The notes beneath the pieces are model-generated. The model had not been told where the DNA came from and did no database searches. It saw only the letters and a list, made by a program, of their open reading frames with translations. The position numbers and the translations under genes were made by a program. DNA of 41,031 bases, from NCBI GenBank assembly GCA_029245125.1, contig JAQWPZ010000116.1:1-41031 (forward strand). Direction: 5' to 3'. The DNA comes from Rubripirellula sp. GTDB lineage: Bacteria > Planctomycetota > Planctomycetia > Pirellulales > Pirellulaceae. This document shows positions 17,603-24,913 of this stretch, piece after piece; the stretch's first letter is position 1, and each line of letters starts with the position of its first letter.

Positions 17603-18177
17603 CCTGAAGCCTCCAGGTTGGTTTCCACACACGCCCGCACTTGTTTCTTGAGTCGAAACAACGCCTTCCGCACCGCTTCAATGGTCATCCCAAGCCGTTC
17701 GCCGATCTGTTGGTAACTCAGGTCATCGGCGTACCGCGCTCTCAACACGCCTTGGCCGCGTTCCGGCACCCGTTCCAAACAACTTCGCAGCACTTCGCGA
17801 GATGACTCTGCTTCGTCGCGTTGCCTTGCCATTTGGAACTCGTCGAAAGCTGCGTCAATTGCGTCGTCCAGAAGACGCTCTGCCAACGAGCGTTCGCGGT
17901 GATGCCGCTGCTTCGCCCGCATGACCTCGATACGGACGATCGAACGGCACCAAGCGAGCATGGAGGTTCCTTCCTGGAATTGGTCATATTTCCTGAAAAC
18001 CACGAGCAACGCCTCCTGCACGACATCGTCCACCGCGGCATAGTTGCCAAGTAGTGATCGCGCGTACCCGATCAGCTCAACGCGACAGTCCAGAGCTGCT
18101 TTTATCACGCGATCTCGTTTTTCATCAGCGCCGTCCATCTCAACTGGATCCAAGCGATTGTATGGTTTCTGGGGCAC
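17599..18177 (-). CDS. ECF RNA polymerase sigma factor (planctomycete FecR-coupled type)
   Basis: 192 residues from a GTG at 18177 (GGAAG about 9 nt upstream), or 179 from an ATG at 18138. Region 2 includes ARSLLGNYAAVDDVVQEALLVVF and SMLAWCRSIVRIEVM; region 4 includes LRARYADDLSYQQIGERLGM followed by EAVRKALFRLKKQ, the helix-turn-helix that reads the -35 element. It resembles the Rhodopirellula/Verrucomicrobium ECF family usually found next to FecR proteins. The TGA overlaps the FecR gene ATG by 4 nt. It is the first gene of a block of seven that ends at 4366, so it probably controls its own operon among other targets. Confidence 0.93.
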   Translation of the reverse strand: MPQKPYNRLDPVEMDGADEKRDRVIKAALDCRVELIGYARSLLGNYAAVDDVVQEALLVVFRKYDQFQEGTSMLAWCRSIVRIEVMRAKQRHHRERSLAERLLDDAIDAAFDEFQMARQRDEAESSREVLRSCLERVPERGQGVLRARYADDLSYQQIGERLGMTIEAVRKALFRLKKQVRACVETNLEASG

Positions 18178-18683
18178 GTGCTATCGCTTCCACATGGCAT
18201 GGTGGCAGCCAATCGGGGTATGACATGACAGCGGGTCAATTTGGCCAGCCGACTCACCATCGGGGAACCCGACCGCAGGGCCAGGCGGAACAAGCTATTA
18301 GTCATACCACCGATCCATCGAGATCGTGGACAGATTTTTTCGTCACTATCCGGCGAGATCCAAAGTTGACAACGGATTGGGAGAAGCCGTTGCGAATCTG
18401 CGAGAGAACTCACCAATTCAAAAGAACGATTCTTTGTCCCATTTTAAGTTCACTTTTGATTGTTTCAAACACCTGCTTCGTCGCCGGAGCGGACCACCCA
18501 AAGCATCAATCAACGCGAATCCCTCAAACACCATTTTTGAAATTGCACGCTTGCCTGAGGCACTGCCAACCGGAATCGCGGAAAGCTCAAAACCAGAGAG
18601 CATCTCATCGCTTTCGTTGCCTCCGTTGGATTCCTCGTCTCAGAAGCCGCCCATCCATTCGCCCAATCACAGCCGCCCAATCA
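18178..18683. other. Intergenic region upstream of the sigma-FecR-sulfatase operon
   Basis: About 506 nt between the esterase stop (18684) and the sigma start (18177). It should contain the operon promoter. On the plus strand all three frames are open over much of 18420-18710, and one frame reads like an export signal (RTILCPILSSLLIVSNTCFV, ending near VAGA), but no start codon with a ribosome-binding site precedes it and the frame soon becomes implausible. I therefore do not call a gene. Confidence 0.4.
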
Positions 18684-21365
18684 CTACTGCTCGGTCATTG
18701 CTGGAATGATTCGTGTGGGGGCCGTCTTGAGCATTTTCCCCATGCCTTTGTTATGAGAGGTGATCGTGATGATCAAATCAAGCTCGTCAATCATCAAGAT
18801 GAATTGACCACCGGCTCCGCGACCTGATTTCATGTCATATGTCTTTCCCTCAAGGTCGACATTGTTCCGCCACCAAAAATAGCCGTAAGAGGTGTCTTGT
18901 GGATTGGTGTGGATTCGGGAGGTTGCTTTTTCGACGAAGGCAGCGGGAACCAATTGCTCGCCATCCCACATTCCATCGCTCTGGATCAGCATTCCCCACT
19001 TGATCATGTCGCGAGATCGGATGCTGCTTCCAGCAGCAGATTTCGGCAATCCACTGACGTCATCCTGCCATCCAAAATTCGAAATCCCCAAGGGCCCTAG
19101 CAATTCCTGATTGATGAATTCCCGAGCTGTTCCAGGCACGACGGTTTCAATCACCTGCATCACGATTGACGGGTCGGATGACTGGTACTTGTACTGCTTG
19201 GAATCCTTCGTGATGGGCGCCGTGTTTTCGAAATAAGCCTGGATCTGGCCTTGGCCATTCAACAGGTCCAGCGTTTTACGAAGTCTCGCAACCGTTGCTT
19301 TGTCAACGCGAATTCCTGAGTGCATATTCAACGCATCATTCACTGTGATCGTGTCACAACCCGCGGCAATTTTGCTGCGATCGATATCCGTCAGAAAATC
19401 GAGCACGGGGCGATCCAAGTCGGACATCTTCAGATACCCCAATTGAATAGCGCGTCCCATCGCCAATGCCGTGTAGGACTTGGTGATCGACATTTGGTAA
19501 TGGGGATAATTGGCTCGCCCACGTCGATAGTAAGATTCAAAAATCAATCTGCCATCATGGTGAATCAACAGACTGTCGACTTCACCGTGCTGGCCAGCGG
19601 CAACTTCTCGGGCAAATGCCAGGACCATCATTTTGTTGCCACTATCACTCCCAAGTTCACCGACTTCGATTCCGTCGGCCATGTCTTCCGGTGCAACGTC
19701 AAAAAACGGTTGCTTGAGATCTGGCAGCTGCTGCTCTCTGGCATACGAAACATCTTCGGACGATAGATCGACGACTTCTGGCGCGAGTCCGTTTGCTTCC
19801 TTCAACGCACCCGCATCTTCTGTCTTCATCGGGACGGCAGGCGATGGCTTGTCTGATGATCCCTGCTGTGCAGCGCGTTTTGCAAGTCGACTTGCTTTCC
19901 GTTTCGCCAATTCAGATTCGGTCAATTCTCTCCTGGCCGACTGCTGCGTGATTGGTTCTCGCGCCGGCTTGAAGTCATCCGTCATGAAGCTCGACGCAGG
20001 CAAGCCTGCTGAATTGACAAGACTGATAGCGGGATCAGCTTCTTGCTTGCGAAAGAGATACCGCACGTACTTCGGATCGCTGACCCGGGGACTGGTCACA
20101 TGCACCTGGTCACCAACAATCTTTGCATTCGCCGACACGTAGTTACCGTCTGCACCAGCGATTTCAAAGAACGCAAGGTTGGAGCCGTCACCGAGTGGAT
20201 TGCTCAGTCCATCAGCAACATGGCGGAAAGTTAGTTCAGCTGTGCTTCCACGATATTCGACGCGTTCCAGCAAGGGACCGGAGTATTGCAGCTTTGTCCT
20301 GCCGTAGTCTTTGGCGAGTGCCCACAGAGCCAACCGCTGTCCCGCATACTGCTTTTCATGCGGATGCAGACTCGGGCCGTGATCATAGAAGACCGCCATG
20401 CCGGTATTTTGCATGGTCGCCAGTGCGCGTCGCATGGAATCTCGCAACCAAGGCCACTCGCCGGTGGCGTCCTGAGTTGGCACTTGGACATAGTAAAAGG
20501 GAAACTTGCGTTCTGGCAAACCGCTGCGATCAGCAAATAGCTGCCGCCAATTTTCGATCATGAAGGGCAGGAGTTCCCGATACTCATAACCCGTCTGGGC
20601 TTTGGCATTTCGCTCGCCCTGGTACCAAATCACACCTCGAAAACAAACTGGTACGATCGGTTCAATCTTGTCGGCAAACTGAACGCCTGGGTTACGGTTT
20701 TCCTGTACGTCATTCCAGCCTTCCGGGATGCCGAGCTGTTTTCGGATGACCTCTGAATCGGCTTGCGGAATCCACGCCTGAATCGGTGTCCCGGAGTTGT
20801 AACGCAGGATCAAACCAACTGGGACATCCAGTTCTCGGTACAGTTTTTCGCCAAAATAGAATCCGACGCGGGAAATCGTTCGTTGTGTTCTTTCGTCGAT
20901 CCCCGTCCAACCGTGACGAGTCGAAACCCGCATCCGGGTCAAGCCTTTGTCAAAGTACTCTGGTTCGATAAATCGGTTCTTCGCCGAACTAAACGAATCG
21001 GCCATATTCGATTGCCCACTGCACAACCAAACTTCGCCAACTAGTACACCAGCAAGTTCCAACCTGTTCTTTCCCTCAACAAGCAACGTCTGTTCTTGTT
21101 GAGCGGTGGCGAGCGGATCCAACCGAACCATCCACTTGCCGTCGGATCCTGCCTTTACCTGCTTGGACTGGCCCGCAAACTTCACCGTGACTTCTTCAGC
21201 CGGATCGGCCGTTCCCCAAATCGGCACCGGCAAGTCACGTTGCAGCACCATGTTGCTAGAGAAGATCGTTGGAAGTGTCACATCAGCGTGCACCCGCGAC
21301 GACGTCAACGTCAACGCAAAGATCAATACAAACACAACGGCGGCAGATCGGATTATTCGATTCAT
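18684..21365 (-). CDS. Sialate O-acetylesterase fused to a beta-lactamase-like serine hydrolase
   Basis: 893 residues with a signal peptide (about 1-27). The first half (28-465) is a sialate O-acetylesterase-type SGNH enzyme: nucleophile block GQSNM at 117-121 (Ser119), IWYQGERNA at 246-254, and a probable catalytic His334 in LHPHEKQ. A low-complexity Lys/Ala linker (about 470-545) leads to a class C beta-lactamase-related domain (about 560-893) with SxxK as SITK (626-629), YQS at 727-729 and GRGAGGQ near the end as third motif. This fold covers esterases and peptidases, and resistance is not implied. The family usually has WYQGESNA; here Arg replaces Ser. The likely role is removal of acyl groups from extracellular polysaccharide. 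The start was chosen for the signal peptide; no clear ribosome-binding site is present. Confidence 0.88.
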   Translation of the reverse strand: MNRIIRSAAVVFVLIFALTLTSSRVHADVTLPTIFSSNMVLQRDLPVPIWGTADPAEEVTVKFAGQSKQVKAGSDGKWMVRLDPLATAQQEQTLLVEGKNRLELAGVLVGEVWLCSGQSNMADSFSSAKNRFIEPEYFDKGLTRMRVSTRHGWTGIDERTQRTISRVGFYFGEKLYRELDVPVGLILRYNSGTPIQAWIPQADSEVIRKQLGIPEGWNDVQENRNPGVQFADKIEPIVPVCFRGVIWYQGERNAKAQTGYEYRELLPFMIENWRQLFADRSGLPERKFPFYYVQVPTQDATGEWPWLRDSMRRALATMQNTGMAVFYDHGPSLHPHEKQYAGQRLALWALAKDYGRTKLQYSGPLLERVEYRGSTAELTFRHVADGLSNPLGDGSNLAFFEIAGADGNYVSANAKIVGDQVHVTSPRVSDPKYVRYLFRKQEADPAISLVNSAGLPASSFMTDDFKPAREPITQQSARRELTESELAKRKASRLAKRAAQQGSSDKPSPAVPMKTEDAGALKEANGLAPEVVDLSSEDVSYAREQQLPDLKQPFFDVAPEDMADGIEVGELGSDSGNKMMVLAFAREVAAGQHGEVDSLLIHHDGRLIFESYYRRGRANYPHYQMSITKSYTALAMGRAIQLGYLKMSDLDRPVLDFLTDIDRSKIAAGCDTITVNDALNMHSGIRVDKATVARLRKTLDLLNGQGQIQAYFENTAPITKDSKQYKYQSSDPSIVMQVIETVVPGTAREFINQELLGPLGISNFGWQDDVSGLPKSAAGSSIRSRDMIKWGMLIQSDGMWDGEQLVPAAFVEKATSRIHTNPQDTSYGYFWWRNNVDLEGKTYDMKSGRGAGGQFILMIDELDLIITITSHNKGMGKMLKTAPTRIIPAMTEQ

Positions 21366-21790
21366 TCTGGAACAGCCAGTGGGTATCGGCGGAAGATTGG
21401 ATGCATCATAGCTGAACCGAAGTGTGATTGACGAGTTACCTTGCTTCGTCACTTGACATCACTCTTGTTCAGACTGCAAATGTGTCCAAAGAAACTCGTC
21501 AAGGGCACCAGTGTTCAAGAGTCGCCGGAAGTCTTGACAACTCTTGCTACGCGATCCGACTGTCAGCCAATCGGCGGATTTTACCAGATTCTACTGTTGG
21601 CAATGGTGACTGCTGCTGGCAATACCGTCTGCTGTTGGCAATACCGTCTACTGTTGGCAATGGCGGCGGCCCCGTTGCTACACCCACCGAGTTGTGTCGG
21701 CCTGCTGCCGTAACAGTCGTAGTGTTGCAGTACACATTGCCCGTCGCCTTCGAGTACCAACACAATGCCAACATTCTCGGATGCTATGCC
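21366..21790. other. Intergenic region with a 19-bp tandem repeat
   Basis: About 425 nt between the PQQ-like gene stop (21791) and the esterase start (21365). The main structure is a block of four 19-bp repeats (21591-21666, listed separately). The remainder shows no convincing ORF; short frames across the repeat have repetitive translations. Confidence 0.5.
21591..21666. repeat. Four tandem copies of a 19-bp unit
   Basis: Copies at 21591-21609, 21610-21628, 21629-21647 and 21648-21666. The common pattern is CTRCTGYTGGCAATRSYGN. Copies 2 and 3 differ at one base, and copies 1 and 4 at two. The outer pair resemble each other more than they resemble the inner pair. The unit length is not a multiple of three and the block is intergenic. 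Confidence 0.9.
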
Positions 21791-23287
21791 TCATCGGGCA
21801 GCAGATTCTGGCCGTCGAGGTCGATCCGGACGTGTCTCATTGGTTGGGTTCTCGTCATTACCTTGCTGACGCCCGTTGTATCCAAGAGAACGCTGCCGAC
21901 CACGTGTTATTTCGGCGAAAGGCCTTGGCTCAGTTTTTTCAACGCTGCTCACCTGGGGGTCATCTTGATCGAAGGCTTGCCCCGCAACTGAAACACAATA
22001 GAGATGCTTGGAGCTTCGCAGTACGATCGTGCCGTCGCTTACCGCTGGCGAACCCCAGAAGATTTCTTTTTCAGTTGTGGTTGTGTTGACAGCGAGTTGC
22101 TCAAGTTCTTTCCCAAGACGGAACACGTACATTTGCCCACTTGCATTCAGATAAAACAGATAGTCCCCGACAATGACAGGAGATGCATAGTCAAGAGAGC
22201 CAAAGCGCGCGTTGCCAGTAATCTTCGCTCCCTTCAAACGAACTTGATTCAGCCGACGCCCGTTCTCCGCATCGACAACCGACAAGGTGCCCCGAGAAAA
22301 GACATATAGCATCGACTTGTGATACACAGGTGACGCGTAGATTGCATTGACGGTACTCGTCCAACACGTATTGGTATCGCTGACCTCCCCGCTTCCCCCC
22401 ACATCAAGTGCGATGCTACCACCGCCCTGACCTGAAAAGGCGAAGACCCTTGGCCCGTGCGAAATGATGCTGGTGTAGGCTTGTCGAGAACTGGTTGCCC
22501 GAGCGTGCCAGCGCAACTTGCCACTATCGGGATCTAACCCCCAAAGCTCGCCAGGAACAAGCATGACAAGATCCCGGCGGCTATCGTCGACCCTGACCAA
22601 GCTGGGAGTACCCCACATTCCGTCCAGACCGGTAGCCTCCTGTTGCCAAAGCTTCTGTCCTGTTGCCTTATCGAAGCCAATGATCGACTGGCTTTCAGCT
22701 GCCGCAGTGATGACCAGGATTCCATTGTGCAAAATGGGACTTGAGGAGGAGCCCCATTTCGGTGGATCGGATTCTTTTCCCACGCCAGCCTGCCACAATT
22801 CGTTGCCGTCAACATCGAATGCGAACACGCCGCCTTTGCCAAAGAAGCAATACACGTTCGTTCCGTCGGAGCACGGCGTGTGCGAAGCGTAACCGTGCGA
22901 CGAAACACCGGTGTCATAGTATGAGTCTTCAGGCAAAGAAGCATGGATGTCTCTTTGCCAAACGACATCGCCTGTCTTCAAGTCAACACAAACCAGATGC
23001 CTGACGAGATCTTCGATCTCACTCTCACGCTCTCGAGTCACCCCATATCCCGAATAGCAGGTCACGAAAACTTTTCCGCCAACGATAATCGGACTTGATG
23101 CTCCAGGGCCTGGGAGTTTTTTTTTCCAGGCGAGATTCTTGGTCGGCGACCAAGTCTGCGGCACGGGTTTGCCTTCAGTTGCGATCCCCAAACCGGCTAA
23201 GCCACGAAACTGAGGCCAGTCATCGGCTATCGCCATACCACTCAAGAGGAAGGTCAAAACAAAGAATCGGCTAATCAGTACTTTCAT
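21791..23287 (-). CDS. Secreted PQQ-like beta-propeller repeat protein
   Basis: 498 residues with a signal peptide (1-21, ending MAIA), then DDWPQFRG, the usual opening of planctomycete outer-membrane-biogenesis-like PQQ propellers. Blade signatures recur: GDVVWQRD, GNELWQAG, GQKLWQQE, GKLRWHAR, GRRLNQV. The propeller ends near residue 430 (HLYCVSVAG). The final 65 or so residues form a polar Arg/Pro/Asn-rich tail that is unusual for the family. It is probably an exported dehydrogenase-like or scaffold protein; PQQ binding cannot be confirmed. It lies 425 nt upstream of the esterase fusion and 232 nt downstream of the sulfatase remnant. A run of nine A on the coding strand occurs near residue 55. 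Confidence 0.85.
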   Translation of the reverse strand: MKVLISRFFVLTFLLSGMAIADDWPQFRGLAGLGIATEGKPVPQTWSPTKNLAWKKKLPGPGASSPIIVGGKVFVTCYSGYGVTRERESEIEDLVRHLVCVDLKTGDVVWQRDIHASLPEDSYYDTGVSSHGYASHTPCSDGTNVYCFFGKGGVFAFDVDGNELWQAGVGKESDPPKWGSSSSPILHNGILVITAAAESQSIIGFDKATGQKLWQQEATGLDGMWGTPSLVRVDDSRRDLVMLVPGELWGLDPDSGKLRWHARATSSRQAYTSIISHGPRVFAFSGQGGGSIALDVGGSGEVSDTNTCWTSTVNAIYASPVYHKSMLYVFSRGTLSVVDAENGRRLNQVRLKGAKITGNARFGSLDYASPVIVGDYLFYLNASGQMYVFRLGKELEQLAVNTTTTEKEIFWGSPAVSDGTIVLRSSKHLYCVSVAGQAFDQDDPQVSSVEKTEPRPFAEITRGRQRSLGYNGRQQGNDENPTNETRPDRPRRPESAAR

Positions 23288-23519
23288 TGGGAAGATTCAG
23301 TAACGCGGGATGCGATCGTTCGACGGCAGATCCATCTCGATTCGGTGACTTACCCGGCGGTCTTCGCACTCGCCAGCGTGATCAAATCTAGGATAATCGC
23401 TTTATGCAACGATCTGCTTTGCTCTTTTCTATCTCCAAGCGGGCATCGTTGTCGATCGTCAGCTTGAACTTCAACGCCAGCAGGTCACTCGCGGACTCAA
23501 CTCAGCGAATCGATTCGAC
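23288..23519. other. Short intergenic region downstream of the sulfatase remnant
   Basis: 232 nt with no recognisable gene. A promoter for the PQQ-like gene may lie here, but I could not place one. Confidence 0.3.
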
Positions 23520-23945
23520 TCACGGGGCTTCTATAAAGGGAACCTGATCGGAGGGCTGGAAGTAGTGCCCGTACCAACGCGTCTCCTGACCATTGGGCGG
23601 ATCTGAAGGCAATCCGGAAGGACTCAACTGATTGGACCAATGAATCAGTTTTGATCGCATCGCAACCGATTTTTTCCGTTGTTCAGTCAGAACGTTATAT
23701 CGCTCTTCTTTGTCGCGGCGCAAGTTGAACAGCAGCTCACGGCCACTGCCCGTCATGATGTACTTCCAGTCTCCACTACGGATCGCTGCCTGGTTCCAAA
23801 ATCTCCAGAAAAGATCTCGTTCAGTTGGCTTCGCATCTTTACCGGCAATAGAGGGAATGAGATCGACGCCATCGAGTCCGGCTCGGTCGCTAACTCCCGC
23901 CGCTGCAAGAGCCGAGGCAGTCATATCGAGACTGATTACCGGATG
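23520..23945 (-). pseudogene. Sulfatase C-terminal remnant
   Basis: The minus-strand frame from about 23942 to the TGA at 23520 reads PVISLDMTASALAAAG followed by LDGVDLIPSIAG, RDLFWRFWNQAAIRSGDWKYI and ELLFNLRRDKEERYNV. This is the standard C-terminal third of an arylsulfatase, without any of the catalytic N-terminal part. Just upstream, in the other frame, the preceding gene ends EEDRPNIR-stop; DRPNI is how the mature part of many sulfatases begins. The middle of a sulfatase, roughly 300 residues including the formylglycine site, therefore appears to be missing at the junction around 23939-23945. The ATG at 23924 could allow translation of a 134-residue fragment, but it could not be an active sulfatase. 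Confidence 0.75.
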
Positions 23946-24913
23946 TTGGGCCGGTCTTCTTCAGCGTTCGCGGCTTCCTGATTCTCTTGTTGCAGCGTGG
24001 TAAACCGGCGTCGAATCTCTTTGAGTGATCCCAGTGTTAGATAGAACTCGTACTCGACGACTTGTCCGCCTTGAAGACGAAGTGTCCGGATCGGCGCGAC
24101 ATAAGAGCACGCCGAACCGCGCGGGCCCGATTCCCCATTACCTTTGTGCCGATAGCAAGTGAACTCCGATGTCCCAGGCGTCAGGATGCCAAGGCCCCAA
24201 TCCTTGTCATCCACATAGGCGACCCAGTCTTCGGAAGTGCTGCCAGATTCGTTAGGCCATCCCGGCACCCGCCGAATCAGTTTCTCCTGTTGAACATAAA
24301 CGAGATGTTTAAGCACAGCATCGACAAAGACGGCGGGCATCTCTTGATGCCGTGCCTGGTCATGATCTTCACCCGTGTACGTCATCCTGCAGCGCACTTT
24401 TGCGATTGGACCGTCGAGTGTGATCCACTGCTCCATGATGGCTTCGGGACAGGCCTTTCCATTCGCCCAGTGCCGTGGTTCGACCTTTGCGTACAGCCCT
24501 GAGTCAACATCGATGCTGAAATCGAGAACGCGTGCATCTTTTCCGCGCCAACTGCCACCCTGAATCGGGTTGTACCGCCACGGTTTTCCATTCCAGTCGG
24601 ATGCGTCGGGATCTCCATAATAGGACTGCTGGATGAAACGCCCGTGGTCATAGTGGTTCAGCACATTGCGTTCGGTCTTCGATTCCCCGAAGAATCCGAT
24701 GCAACCGCCTCGCAACTTATCGACACCAATGCGGATGGTTCCGTTGTCTAAGAACTCCCATTGGTCATTCGTGGGATCGGCATCAGCGCCCGAGTTGTCT
24801 GCACCAGCGTCGCGTGAGAATAGCAAGACACAAATCAAACTAGCGACGATTGGAAAACCCAACCGCTTGCACACAGGGAACGCGCCGCTGATCATAAAAC
24901 TCCGAGTCTTCAT
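23936..24913 (-). CDS. Secreted protein of unknown function, C-terminus fused to a sulfatase start
   Basis: 325 residues. The ATG overlaps the upstream sulfatase TGA (ATGA). A signal segment (about residues 15-38) is followed by a beta-rich domain of about 270 residues (WEFLDNGTIRIGVDKLRGGC; GFFGESKTERNVLNHYDHGR; GGSWRGKDARVLDFSIDVD; DWVAYVDDKDWGLGILTPG). The pattern suggests a galactose-mutarotase-like or carbohydrate-active beta-sandwich, but I do not recognise a named family. The last residues, AEEDRPNIR, look like the beginning of a sulfatase and run into a deletion scar, so the original gene was probably longer (a fusion) or was joined to a neighbouring sulfatase by the deletion. The globular domain itself appears intact. 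Confidence 0.75.
   Translation of the reverse strand: MKTRSFMISGAFPVCKRLGFPIVASLICVLLFSRDAGADNSGADADPTNDQWEFLDNGTIRIGVDKLRGGCIGFFGESKTERNVLNHYDHGRFIQQSYYGDPDASDWNGKPWRYNPIQGGSWRGKDARVLDFSIDVDSGLYAKVEPRHWANGKACPEAIMEQWITLDGPIAKVRCRMTYTGEDHDQARHQEMPAVFVDAVLKHLVYVQQEKLIRRVPGWPNESGSTSEDWVAYVDDKDWGLGILTPGTSEFTCYRHKGNGESGPRGSACSYVAPIRTLRLQGGQVVEYEFYLTLGSLKEIRRRFTTLQQENQEAANAEEDRPNIR

Noticed and set aside
18054..18827. A 257-codon plus-strand open frame over the sigma gene start and the esterase end
   Set aside because: About half of it is antisense to two well-supported genes. The signal-peptide-like stretch in the middle has no start codon with a ribosome-binding site, and other frames are equally open there.
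18684..19900. Antibiotic resistance by the beta-lactamase-like domain
   Set aside because: The fold is shared by many esterases and peptidases, and the fusion to an acetylesterase in a polysaccharide locus points to a different role.
21591..21666. The 19-bp repeats as a CRISPR array
   Set aside because: The units are directly adjacent with no spacers and only four copies, and no cas gene is near.
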